IMG/VR virus record: IMGVR_UViG_3300021389_000018
Span: 1 to 64,000 of that record
Strand: one strand, 5' to 3'
From: a virus
DNA length: 64,000 nucleotides
Shown: positions 1-6,031 of the stretch, piece by piece
Position numbering within the stretch: the first letter of the stretch is position 1
Layout of the letters: each line of letters starts with the position of its first letter
Notes under the pieces: model-generated
What the model was told of the DNA's origin: nothing
Seen by the model: the letters and a program-made list of their open reading frames with translations, nothing else
Databases searched by the model: none
Program-made: the position numbers and the translations under genes

Positions 1-123
1 ACACTACTTGAGAATCACAACAAGTGGCGCAGAGGTGATGATACTTTAGAGATGGCAGAGCCTAAAGATTTAGGAATGGCGATTGAGTTGATTGTAGAAC
101 ATTTTAACACCAAAGAGAAATGA
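1..123 (+). CDS. 3' end of a small phage protein, function unknown (partial)
   Basis: The reading frame is open from the first base and ends in TGA at 121-123, so only the last 40 residues are visible. They are charged and mostly helical in character, with WRRGDD followed by EPKDLGMAIELIVEHF, which looks like an amphipathic helix. The TGA overlaps the next ATG as ATGA, which suggests translational coupling into the replication operon. I do not recognise the family from this fragment. Confidence 0.6.
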   Translation, partial: TLLENHNKWRRGDDTLEMAEPKDLGMAIELIVEHFNTKEK

Positions 124-182
124 AAGACATAATATCATTATGCAACCGAGACAAAGAAGATAACGGAATAGAGAATGATTAG
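120..182 (+). CDS. 20-residue coupled ORF, unknown
   Basis: This very short ORF has an ATG overlapping the previous stop (ATGA at 120-123) and a TAG overlapping the start of the next gene (ATG at 175). The product is hydrophilic with a single Cys. The support is only the double overlap, the arrangement used by the surrounding operon. It may be a leader that passes ribosomes between its neighbours and not a functional protein. Confidence 0.35.
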   Translation: MKDIISLCNRDKEDNGIEND

Positions 183-276
183 TATAGTACTAGTAGTAAT
201 TATGTGTGGCTACATAATCAGGAGAGAACAAAAGGCAATAAGAAAATTAAAAGAAGAGCTTAATCGCTATGACTAA
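175..276 (+). CDS. small single-pass membrane protein (33 aa)
   Basis: This short gene encodes one hydrophobic segment at about residues 2-15 (ISIVLVVIMCGYII) followed by a basic, charged helix containing RREQKAIRKLKEEL. That fits an N-terminal membrane anchor with a cytoplasmic tail. It overlaps the preceding ORF at its start and the following gene (start 269) at its end, so it belongs to the operon. Its role is unknown; the size and topology would suit a small inner-membrane effector or accessory lysis protein, but it lies with replication genes. Confidence 0.55.
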   Translation: MISIVLVVIMCGYIIRREQKAIRKLKEELNRYD

Positions 277-532
277 AAAAAACTTAATACTAGAACAATT
301 TGCAGATACAGAAGATGTTGTGTTTGCTGACGGATTTGATGATGCAATCATAGGTTTTGATCCAAATCTATGGAAAGTTGTCTATTCAAGAAACAGATGT
401 ATTGAGATTTTGATGAAGGAAGGTGATTCTGAATTAGATGCAATAGACTATTTAGAATACAACACTTTCAACGCTTATGTAGGGGAAAAAACTCCTGTTT
501 GGGTTGAAGATTTCCTTTGGGATTGTGAATAA
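269..532 (+). CDS. conserved phage protein of unknown function (87 aa)
   Basis: This is a small acidic protein with the pattern ADGFDDAIIGFD near residues 20-31, then VVYSRNRCIEILM and LEYNTFNAYVGEKTPVWVED. I recognise this DGFDxAIIG ... YSxxKCIExLM ... AYVGExTPxW pattern as a widespread phage family without an assigned function. It has no membrane segment. It starts inside the end of the small membrane gene and is followed by a 31-bp gap before the annealing-protein gene, so it probably shares the early or middle transcript. Confidence 0.7.
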   Translation: MTKKNLILEQFADTEDVVFADGFDDAIIGFDPNLWKVVYSRNRCIEILMKEGDSELDAIDYLEYNTFNAYVGEKTPVWVEDFLWDCE

Positions 533-563
533 TTATGTTAACTTGCACTATAAATTTAATTGA

Positions 564-1085
564 ATGAGCAACTACAAGTTTAAAACTACCAACATTAAAG
601 GTAAAGAGTACGTTGAAGTAAACGAACGTATTAAGTATTTCCGCACAGCAGATCAGTACAAAGGTTGGTCGCTGTCTACAGAGATTATAGATTTAAATTC
701 TGAGTCTTGTGTAATCAAAGCAACCATTGCGGATGCTTCAGGATATATACTAGCTACAGGCTATGCACAAGAAGAGAAGTCTTCATCTTACATTAATAAA
801 ACTAGCTATGTCGAAAACTGTGAAACCTCAGCGTGGGGAAGAGCATTGGCTAACTTGGGTATTGGGATTGACACATCCATCGCTTCTTCAAACGAGGTAT
901 CTATCGCTATTGCGAAACAAACAACCAAAGCCCCGGCACAAAAGAAAGAAGCTACACTCTTTGATAAGGCGGTTGAAAGGTTAACTGCAAAGCCAACTCA
1001 AGAGTACTATGATCAGATTATGAGCAAAGCAGGTGATAAGTTTACTGCTGCTCAGAAGAAAAAGCTAAAAGCTTTAGTGAAGTAA
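564..1085 (+). CDS. putative single-strand annealing protein (ERF/Sak-like)
   Basis: The 173-aa product has an N-terminal beta-rich part and the segment ENCETSAWGRALANLGIG at about residues 84-101. This resembles the 'E.S.T..A..RAL..LGIG' signature of ERF/Sak-type phage recombinases, which anneal complementary single strands. After about residue 110 comes a Lys/Ala-rich linker and a basic C-terminal helix. The next gene, one base downstream, is a PD-(D/E)XK exonuclease, and an annealing protein paired with an exonuclease is the standard phage recombination pair. The function is inferred from motif and neighbour; the exact family is uncertain. Confidence 0.6.
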   Translation: MSNYKFKTTNIKGKEYVEVNERIKYFRTADQYKGWSLSTEIIDLNSESCVIKATIADASGYILATGYAQEEKSSSYINKTSYVENCETSAWGRALANLGIGIDTSIASSNEVSIAIAKQTTKAPAQKKEATLFDKAVERLTAKPTQEYYDQIMSKAGDKFTAAQKKKLKALVK

Positions 1086-1086
1086 T

Positions 1087-1839
1087 ATGGGGCGTATACA
1101 CGAACCATTTAACGATGACTCACTGTATTATGCAGATAGAGAACACGTAAGTAACTCTATGCTTGGTAGACTTATGGAGTCGCCTCATCTATTTAATTTA
1201 TGGATGAAAGGGCAGTATGACTATCCTAAGAATCCTAATTTTACAATAGGTAGATACGTTCACACTATGATTCTAGAGCCTGAGAAAGTAGGTATGTTTC
1301 ACATCTCAGATTTTAGAACTAGAACCTCTGGTGGATTTAAAGAAGACATCAAGAAATACGGTTACGATTGGGTAGTTACTGCATCTGAACACGAGATGTC
1401 TGTAGCTATGCAAAAAGAAATAGATAAAAGAGAGAAGCTGGCGGAGTTGCTTCTCTTTGCTGACAAAGAAATTCCATTCGTTAGCGAGTGGAATGGAATA
1501 CCAATCAAAGGAAAGGTCGATGCGATCACAGAATTTGAGGGGATGAAGGTTATCGTGGATTTGAAGACAACGGGTAAAGAAGTGAGTAACTTCTCCAAGT
1601 CTGCACGATCTTTTGATTACGATAGGCAAGCTTATTTTTACCTAAACCTAACAGGTGCTGACGCATTTATGTTTGTTCCGGTCGAAAAAAGCTTTCCATA
1701 TACACCGGCTCTGTATACTGCATCAGATGAGTTTGTGAATAGAGGAAAGTATAAATTCGAGCAGGCAATGAGTAGATACAAGCAGTTGTTTGTTGATGGT
1801 AATTATGATGACTCTTATCTGATTGAAGAATACCTATAG
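1087..1839 (+). CDS. PD-(D/E)XK exonuclease (RecE / DUF3799-like)
   Basis: This 250-aa protein has the nuclease core of the RecE/Cas4-like exonucleases: GKVDAI with Asp145, then VIVDLKTT with Asp158-x-Lys160, then the QxxxY-type helix YDRQAYFYL at about 178-186. The N-terminus (HVSNSMLGRLMESPHLF, then GRYVHTMILEPE) matches the helical cap of this family. It would resect double-stranded ends to give single strands for the annealing protein encoded just upstream. The ATG follows the upstream stop by one base. A hairpin lies directly after its stop. Confidence 0.8.
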   Translation: MGRIHEPFNDDSLYYADREHVSNSMLGRLMESPHLFNLWMKGQYDYPKNPNFTIGRYVHTMILEPEKVGMFHISDFRTRTSGGFKEDIKKYGYDWVVTASEHEMSVAMQKEIDKREKLAELLLFADKEIPFVSEWNGIPIKGKVDAITEFEGMKVIVDLKTTGKEVSNFSKSARSFDYDRQAYFYLNLTGADAFMFVPVEKSFPYTPALYTASDEFVNRGKYKFEQAMSRYKQLFVDGNYDDSYLIEEYL

Positions 1840-1840
1840 T

Positions 1841-1859
1841 GTAACTACATTGTGGTTAC
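1841..1859. other. hairpin after the exonuclease gene
   Basis: GTAACTACATTGTGGTTAC can form an 8-bp stem including one G-U pair with a 3-nt loop. It sits two bases after the stop codon and is followed by a weak AATTTTA run. It may be a leaky terminator, an RNA processing site or an operator between the recombination genes and the SSB-like gene. Confidence 0.4.
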
Positions 1860-1884
1860 AATTTTAGAGAAAAACGAACATTAA

Positions 1885-1900
1885 TTTAAATGCATTTAAA
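1885..1900. promoter_or_regulatory. perfect 16-bp palindrome at a start codon
   Basis: TTTAAATGCATTTAAA is a perfect palindrome ending directly before the ATG at 1901. It could be an operator or an A/T-rich initiation enhancer. A palindrome this AT-rich can also arise by chance, so the call is tentative. Confidence 0.3.
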
Positions 1901-2191
1901 ATGTCAGAAGTAAAATACGACAGTGTATTGATGGGTTACGTAGAAGACCCACGTAAAGGTGAAAATGGTGAAATCCAATCTTGGGGTTTCTCTTTAAACC
2001 GTGAGCAGGTAGCAGACCTGACTAAGTATCAAACAGAGAAAGGTAACGTATCGTTTACTATGTTCTTCTCTAAAGCAGGAAAGCCTATGTGTCGTGTATA
2101 CGATCCAAATAGCGAAGCTGCTAAGGAAAACAGAGCGAAGCGTGCTGCAAAGCCTCAGCTTCAATCTGAAGAAGATCCGTTCAACGACTAA
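1901..2191 (+). CDS. small SSB-like protein (putative)
   Basis: The 96-aa product has a beta-rich body (VLMGYVEDPRKG, WGFSLNREQ, VSFTMFFSKAGKPMCRVYD), a basic stretch (KENRAKRAAK) and the acidic tip SEEDPFND. An acidic tail ending near a Pro-Phe is the hallmark used by bacterial SSBs to recruit partners, and the gene sits between recombination and primase-helicase genes. No OB-fold can be proven by eye, so the SSB role is an inference. Its TAA overlaps the next ATG (TAATG). It has its own 61-bp upstream gap with a hairpin and a palindrome. Confidence 0.45.
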   Translation: MSEVKYDSVLMGYVEDPRKGENGEIQSWGFSLNREQVADLTKYQTEKGNVSFTMFFSKAGKPMCRVYDPNSEAAKENRAKRAAKPQLQSEEDPFND

Positions 2192-2526
2192 TGAACGATT
2201 TTAAACTTAGTCAAACGCTAGGTTTATTGGTTGGTTTGGAATGGGGGGTCAAGGTCTACTTTGACTCCCCTCCTTATCTACAGGGTAAAAATAAAAACAA
2301 ACCGTTTAAGATACTCTGTAAGTCAGTTGAACACGCACACGGATATTTACCTCGTGTTGGTGGCGATAACGATACAACCAATTTGATGCTATACATTTCA
2401 AATAAGTCCGGTAACAATCTCGTGCTTCTCAATACAGCTACTACCAAAAAGCTAATGAGAAATCCATTAAAGATGAGAGAGGTTGCTCAGGGAATACTTT
2501 ACAAGAATGAAATCGAACTCAAATAG
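2191..2526 (+). CDS. unknown operon protein (111 aa)
   Basis: A mixed alpha/beta soluble protein with no motif I recognise. Aromatic and Gly residues cluster at LVGLEWGVKVYFDSPPYL, and the C-terminal half ends in a Lys-rich helix. The start overlaps the SSB-like gene by one base, and the next start (2507) lies inside this gene, so the three are translationally coupled. The position suggests an accessory replication role, with no direct evidence. Confidence 0.6.
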   Translation: MNDFKLSQTLGLLVGLEWGVKVYFDSPPYLQGKNKNKPFKILCKSVEHAHGYLPRVGGDNDTTNLMLYISNKSGNNLVLLNTATTKKLMRNPLKMREVAQGILYKNEIELK

Positions 2527-2752
2527 TACTATTTACCACGTAAAGGTTAACGTAGAGTATCAGCTTAGGAAAACTTGGATCAAGGAATCGGTATATATGA
2601 CCGCCTTAACTACTAATGTCTTTAAATTTATGAAGTTTCCGCATTCAATGGACTTCATAGAAAAGAAGCTTGGTAGTAATCGAAAGAACTTTAGATTTAG
2701 AATTAAATCTATTGATGCGATAAGTGAATTAGGAAAATCATTTTACTACTAA
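2507..2752 (+). CDS. unknown basic operon protein (81 aa)
   Basis: The frame could open at a TTG at 2483, but the first ATG at 2507 is the better start. It overlaps the upstream gene by 20 bp and gives MKSNSNSTIYHVKVNVEYQ. The product is basic, with SNRKNFRFRIKSIDAI near the C-terminus, which would suit nucleic-acid contact. It ends TAATG with the next gene. No family recognised. Confidence 0.6.
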   Translation: MKSNSNSTIYHVKVNVEYQLRKTWIKESVYMTALTTNVFKFMKFPHSMDFIEKKLGSNRKNFRFRIKSIDAISELGKSFYY

Positions 2753-3084
2753 TGGGAACAAAAGACAAAATAAAAAAAGTAGGTCAAGAAGTTATTGACT
2801 TACTATTGGAAAAGAACGAAAGCTATGGGGATTCAGCACTCAATCCTGCTGGTATATTCGCTTCAGGGAACGCTGTAGATAACCTTACAAGCCGTATTGA
2901 TGATAAGTTGATGCGTATCAAGACACAAGGATTTAGAGGCTATGGAGAGGATAATGTAAAAGACTTAATTGGATATCTTATACTGCTAAAGGTTGCCTTA
3001 GAGAACGAATCAACTACACTCAGTTCTTGGCAAGAAGAAATTTTAGACAAGGAAGTAGTGAACTATTATCAAACAACTACATAG
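2752..3084 (+). CDS. DUF1599/MazG-like all-alpha protein (putative nucleotide-related)
   Basis: The 110-aa product has KNESYGDSALNPAGIF, then SRIDDKLMRIKTQGFRG, then DNVKDLIGYLILLKVALEN. This order (K..YGDS, R.DDKL.RI, D..DLIGYL.LL) resembles the DUF1599 group of small helical phage proteins related to MazG-type NTP pyrophosphohydrolases, where the acidic residues would bind metal and nucleotide. The enzymatic role is inferred from family resemblance. It lies directly upstream of the primase-helicase, a sensible place for nucleotide-pool control. Confidence 0.55.
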   Translation: MGTKDKIKKVGQEVIDLLLEKNESYGDSALNPAGIFASGNAVDNLTSRIDDKLMRIKTQGFRGYGEDNVKDLIGYLILLKVALENESTTLSSWQEEILDKEVVNYYQTTT

Positions 3085-3086
3085 TT

Positions 3087-4913
3087 ATGATGGTATCTAT
3101 AGCAGAAACGCTATACACTAATGATATCCATCATATTGGTGTTGATTATGCATTAGAACGTATAGCTACAGGTAAATCAAAGGATAAGGTTGAGGAACTA
3201 AGAAGCCTTGATAAGTCTGAAAGAGGTAGGGTAAAGAAAAACCTACCTATCGTTATGTTCTCAGGAACATTTACCGGCAGAAAAGATGAGTTGCTTAAGG
3301 ACCACAGTGGATACATTGTGTTAGACTTTGACAACCTAGATAATCTCGACCAAGTAAAACAAAGTATTGGCTCTGACAAGTATGTATATTCTTGTTGGAC
3401 TTCACCATCTGGAAATGGGTTAAAAGCTTTAGTGCGTGTGACTAATCCCGAACGTCACCGTGATCACTTCCGCTCTTTAACATCTTACTTTGAAAAGCAA
3501 TATGGTATTGAGGTTGACCCTAGTGGTATCAATGAGTCTCGTGCGTGTTTTGAATCCTACGATCCGGACATAATAGTTAATTCAAGCTACGATAAGTTTG
3601 GTGGTATGCTTTCTGAGAAGTCTCAGAACCAAGTATTAGTACAAAAAGAAGAGGGTACTGATTACTACCGACTGAACCTAGCTGCTATTATGGTTCGTAA
3701 CGCTGCCGATGGTGAACGTCATCCTACGTTATTTAAAGCTGCAAGACTTTGTGGTGGATACATAGCGGCAGGTCGTATTGAAGAGGATGAAGCTTACAGA
3801 GTGCTTCTAAGAGAGTTTCAGCGTAGAGAGTATGATGAGCATTACTCACCTGAATCAACGATTAGAGACGGTTTTGAAGTGGGTAGACAGATGCCTATCT
3901 CAGAGATTGTGCAGGACGAAAAGGATGCTCGTAGAAAGCTACAAATTTCTGAAGGCGATATGTCATTCATATCATCTGGCGATGAGGATTTTAAATGGAT
4001 ATCTGCATTTGCAAATGGTGAGATACAAGTAGGTCTTGATACCGGTAACAAAGAGTTAGACAAACACTTTAGATACAAGAAAGACTTTACCATTATAAAC
4101 GGTCATAGTAACGTAGGTAAGACTACCCTAGCTATGTTTCTTATGGTTAATGCTTCAATCAGACACGGTTGGAAATGGGTTATATACTCCTCAGAGAACA
4201 GAACCGCCTCTATTAAAATGAAACTATTGCAGTTTCTTATTGACAAACCTGTCAGTCACATTGATTATCAAACAATGAAGCTCGCATACAAGTGGGTTGA
4301 AGAACACTTTGTAATTATTAGCAACAAGGAAGTTGTGAGTTACGCTGACTTAATTGTTTACGCAGAGATAATGATTGATAATGACGAGCATTTTGATGGA
4401 TTCTTTATAGATCCGTACAACTCGTTACGTATTAATATATCTAATAACAATATTGGGGTGCATCAGTATCACTACGAAGCAGCTTCAGAGTTCTTAACTT
4501 TTACCACAGCTCACGATAAGGCAGTGTGGTTGAATACTCACGCTGTTACAGAGGCGCAAAGACGTAAAGGTACTGATGGGTTGCCTATGGCTCCATACGC
4601 TGAGGACACTGAAGGAGGGGGGCTTTTCGTCAACCGTGCAGATAATTTCTTGACATTCCATAGAAAAATTCAACACGAGGATCACGAGATGCGTAGAACA
4701 ATGGAGTTCCACGTTAGAAAAATACGTGAGGTTGAAACCGGTGGGGGTCCAACAGCTTTAGAAAACCCTGTCTTATTTAAGATGAACACAAGTAATACAG
4801 GATTCTACTGCCTCAATGGTGATATGCAATTATTTGAGCCTAAAGAATTTAAAGCGAAACCTGAAGACCAAATGGATGTTCCATTTACTATTGACTTAGA
4901 AGATATATTTTAA
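3087..4913 (+). CDS. primase-helicase fusion (BT4734/VirE_N-type N-terminus plus DnaB-like ATPase)
   Basis: The start at ATG 3087 is preferred over an in-frame TTG at 3027 that would run through the previous gene. The 608-aa product has two halves. Residues about 50-170 carry the pattern of BT4734/VirE_N domains related to primases: VLDFDNLD (Asp80, Asp82), SPSGNGLKA at about 106 and VDPSGINESRACF. Residues 190-240 (RHPTLFKAARLCGGYIAAG) resemble a primase C-terminal helical region. From about 316 a RecA/DnaB-type ATPase follows: Walker A GHSNVGKTT at 339-347, Walker B FDGFFIDPYNS at about 436 and a sensor segment WLNTHAVTEAQRR. It should prime and unwind the phage fork. It is the only clear replisome enzyme in the window. 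Confidence 0.85.
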   Translation: MMVSIAETLYTNDIHHIGVDYALERIATGKSKDKVEELRSLDKSERGRVKKNLPIVMFSGTFTGRKDELLKDHSGYIVLDFDNLDNLDQVKQSIGSDKYVYSCWTSPSGNGLKALVRVTNPERHRDHFRSLTSYFEKQYGIEVDPSGINESRACFESYDPDIIVNSSYDKFGGMLSEKSQNQVLVQKEEGTDYYRLNLAAIMVRNAADGERHPTLFKAARLCGGYIAAGRIEEDEAYRVLLREFQRREYDEHYSPESTIRDGFEVGRQMPISEIVQDEKDARRKLQISEGDMSFISSGDEDFKWISAFANGEIQVGLDTGNKELDKHFRYKKDFTIINGHSNVGKTTLAMFLMVNASIRHGWKWVIYSSENRTASIKMKLLQFLIDKPVSHIDYQTMKLAYKWVEEHFVIISNKEVVSYADLIVYAEIMIDNDEHFDGFFIDPYNSLRINISNNNIGVHQYHYEAASEFLTFTTAHDKAVWLNTHAVTEAQRRKGTDGLPMAPYAEDTEGGGLFVNRADNFLTFHRKIQHEDHEMRRTMEFHVRKIREVETGGGPTALENPVLFKMNTSNTGFYCLNGDMQLFEPKEFKAKPEDQMDVPFTIDLEDIF

Positions 4914-5308
4914 TGAAGTCTGGATTAGAAAAGTACTGCTACAAAAGATTAGAAGAAGAAGGATTTGAGTTTGGTTACGAGACTCAGACATTTACAGTGA
5001 TTGAAGAGTTTTATTACGAGGGAACTTATCGTTCTATGACTAACGGAAGCGGTAATCTTCTAGACAAAACAGGTAAAAAAGTTCGGGGTATCAAGTATAC
5101 TCCGGACTTTATCCTACCAAATGACAAAATAATCATAGAAACTAAGGGTTATATACGAAGTCAACACAGTTTTCCTTTGAGATTTAAATTATTTTTATCA
5201 TATTTGAATAGAAACGGTATGGGCGATTGGGGAATTTTTCTTATAAAGAACCAAAAGCAGGTAAATGAGGCTATTCAAATTATAAAAAATGACCAGAGAG
5301 GAACTTAG
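4913..5308 (+). CDS. PD-(D/E)XK endonuclease, resolvase/T7 endo I-like
   Basis: The 131-aa product has YTPDFILP with Asp65 and IIIETKGY with Glu76-x-Lys78, the core D...ExK of small phage endonucleases (DUF1064, T7 endonuclease I and related resolvases). A basic helix with RFKLFLSYL follows. The likely job is cutting branched DNA before packaging or during recombination. The start overlaps the primase-helicase stop (TAATG), and the next ATG lies 20 bp inside its end. Confidence 0.7.
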   Translation: MKSGLEKYCYKRLEEEGFEFGYETQTFTVIEEFYYEGTYRSMTNGSGNLLDKTGKKVRGIKYTPDFILPNDKIIIETKGYIRSQHSFPLRFKLFLSYLNRNGMGDWGIFLIKNQKQVNEAIQIIKNDQRGT

Positions 5309-5504
5309 TAGATTATACTGTATATCTACATCAAATGCTCATAACGCATTAAATGAACTGTACGAGGCGGTACACGATTACAGTGGTAATCCTATTGATG
5401 ACCCGGCTCATATTAAATCCATAAAGCAATCTTTTATATTTAAGATCAGACAAGAATTAGATCTTATACAGACAGCTTGTGATGAGTTTTCAGAGTTGTT
5501 ATGA
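5289..5504 (+). CDS. small helical protein, unknown (71 aa)
   Basis: A mostly helical, mildly acidic protein. Its N-terminus, MTREELSRLYCISTSNAHNALNEL, could form a helix-turn-helix-like pair, but no confident DNA-binding motif is visible. It overlaps both neighbours (20 bp upstream, ATGA downstream) and is wedged between two nuclease genes, so it may regulate or partner one of them. Confidence 0.55.
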   Translation: MTREELSRLYCISTSNAHNALNELYEAVHDYSGNPIDDPAHIKSIKQSFIFKIRQELDLIQTACDEFSELL

Positions 5505-5899
5505 GCTGGAAGAAAAGAGAGATTGATCTTTTTGATCATTTAAAATCAAACTATATAGAAGATCTCTCTTGGTCTGAAGGCAATTACTCTCATCACGATT
5601 GTTACTCATTAGATTTAAAATGCGACATAGAACTCAAGTGCAGAAACAAGCATTATGACGACCTAGTTATTGAGCGATACAAATACGAAAAACTTATTTC
5701 AAGAGCAGATAAGTATGATACGATACCTGTGTACCTGTGTCAGACCCCGAAAGGCATATACGGATTTAATTTAAGTCTATTAAGTGAACCAGAGTGGTTT
5801 ATAAAAGGGATGCCTAAAACATCACACTTTTCCAGAAGAGAATTCGTAGACAAAGAAGTAGGTATGCTCCACATTAATCACGCAAAGCTTTATAAATAA
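5501..5899 (+). CDS. PD-(D/E)XK-like nuclease (putative)
   Basis: The 132-aa product carries LDLKCDIELKCRNKHYDD with Asp42, Glu44-x-Lys46 (D-x-E-x-K), followed by the helix VIERYKYEKLISRA. This is compatible with a minimal PD-(D/E)XK active site of the VRR/Holliday-resolvase type. Two neighbouring His (SHHD) precede it. It is the third such nuclease in the operon and its last gene; a terminator starts 3 bp after its stop. The target cannot be told from sequence. Confidence 0.55.
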   Translation: MSWKKREIDLFDHLKSNYIEDLSWSEGNYSHHDCYSLDLKCDIELKCRNKHYDDLVIERYKYEKLISRADKYDTIPVYLCQTPKGIYGFNLSLLSEPEWFIKGMPKTSHFSRREFVDKEVGMLHINHAKLYK

Positions 5900-5901
5900 A
5901 A

Positions 5902-5930
5902 AAGAGGGCTAACAGCCCCCTTTCTTTTTT
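5902..5930. terminator. bidirectional terminator between convergent operons
   Basis: GGGCT-AAC-AGCCC (5906-5918) is flanked by an A-run on the left and CTTTCTTTTTT on the right, so it can stop transcripts from both sides. It ends the rightward replication operon and the leftward late operon. The stop codon of the minus-strand mini-gene lies inside the hairpin. Confidence 0.85.
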
Positions 5931-6028
5931 CCTTTTGCGTATCTGCAAGATCCATCACATTCAACAGGTCTCACCTCGCAGTACTGACGTGATACATTAG
6001 TACTTTTCATCATTTTCTTTTTCGGCAT
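5909..6028 (-). CDS. 39-aa Cys-rich basic protein
   Basis: A short minus-strand gene starting at ATG 6028, 3 bp after the stop of the giant internal-protein gene. The product begins MPKKKMMKSTN and has four Cys in the second half (YCEVRPVECDGSCRYAKG, then GGC at the end), with many Lys. The Cys spacing could bind a metal ion, but this is unproven. Its TAG falls in the terminator hairpin, so the RNA that encodes its end also terminates the operon. It is probably the last late gene. Confidence 0.6.
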   Translation of the reverse strand: MPKKKMMKSTNVSRQYCEVRPVECDGSCRYAKGKKKGGC

Positions 6029-6031
6029 TGG

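Noticed and set aside
1306-1629. Minus-strand ORFs opposite the exonuclease gene
   Set aside because: They lie wholly within a gene with clear nuclease motifs and show no family features.
3027-3086. TTG start for the primase-helicase 20 codons upstream
   Set aside because: That extension reads through the end of the previous gene; the ATG at 3087 follows the local stop directly.
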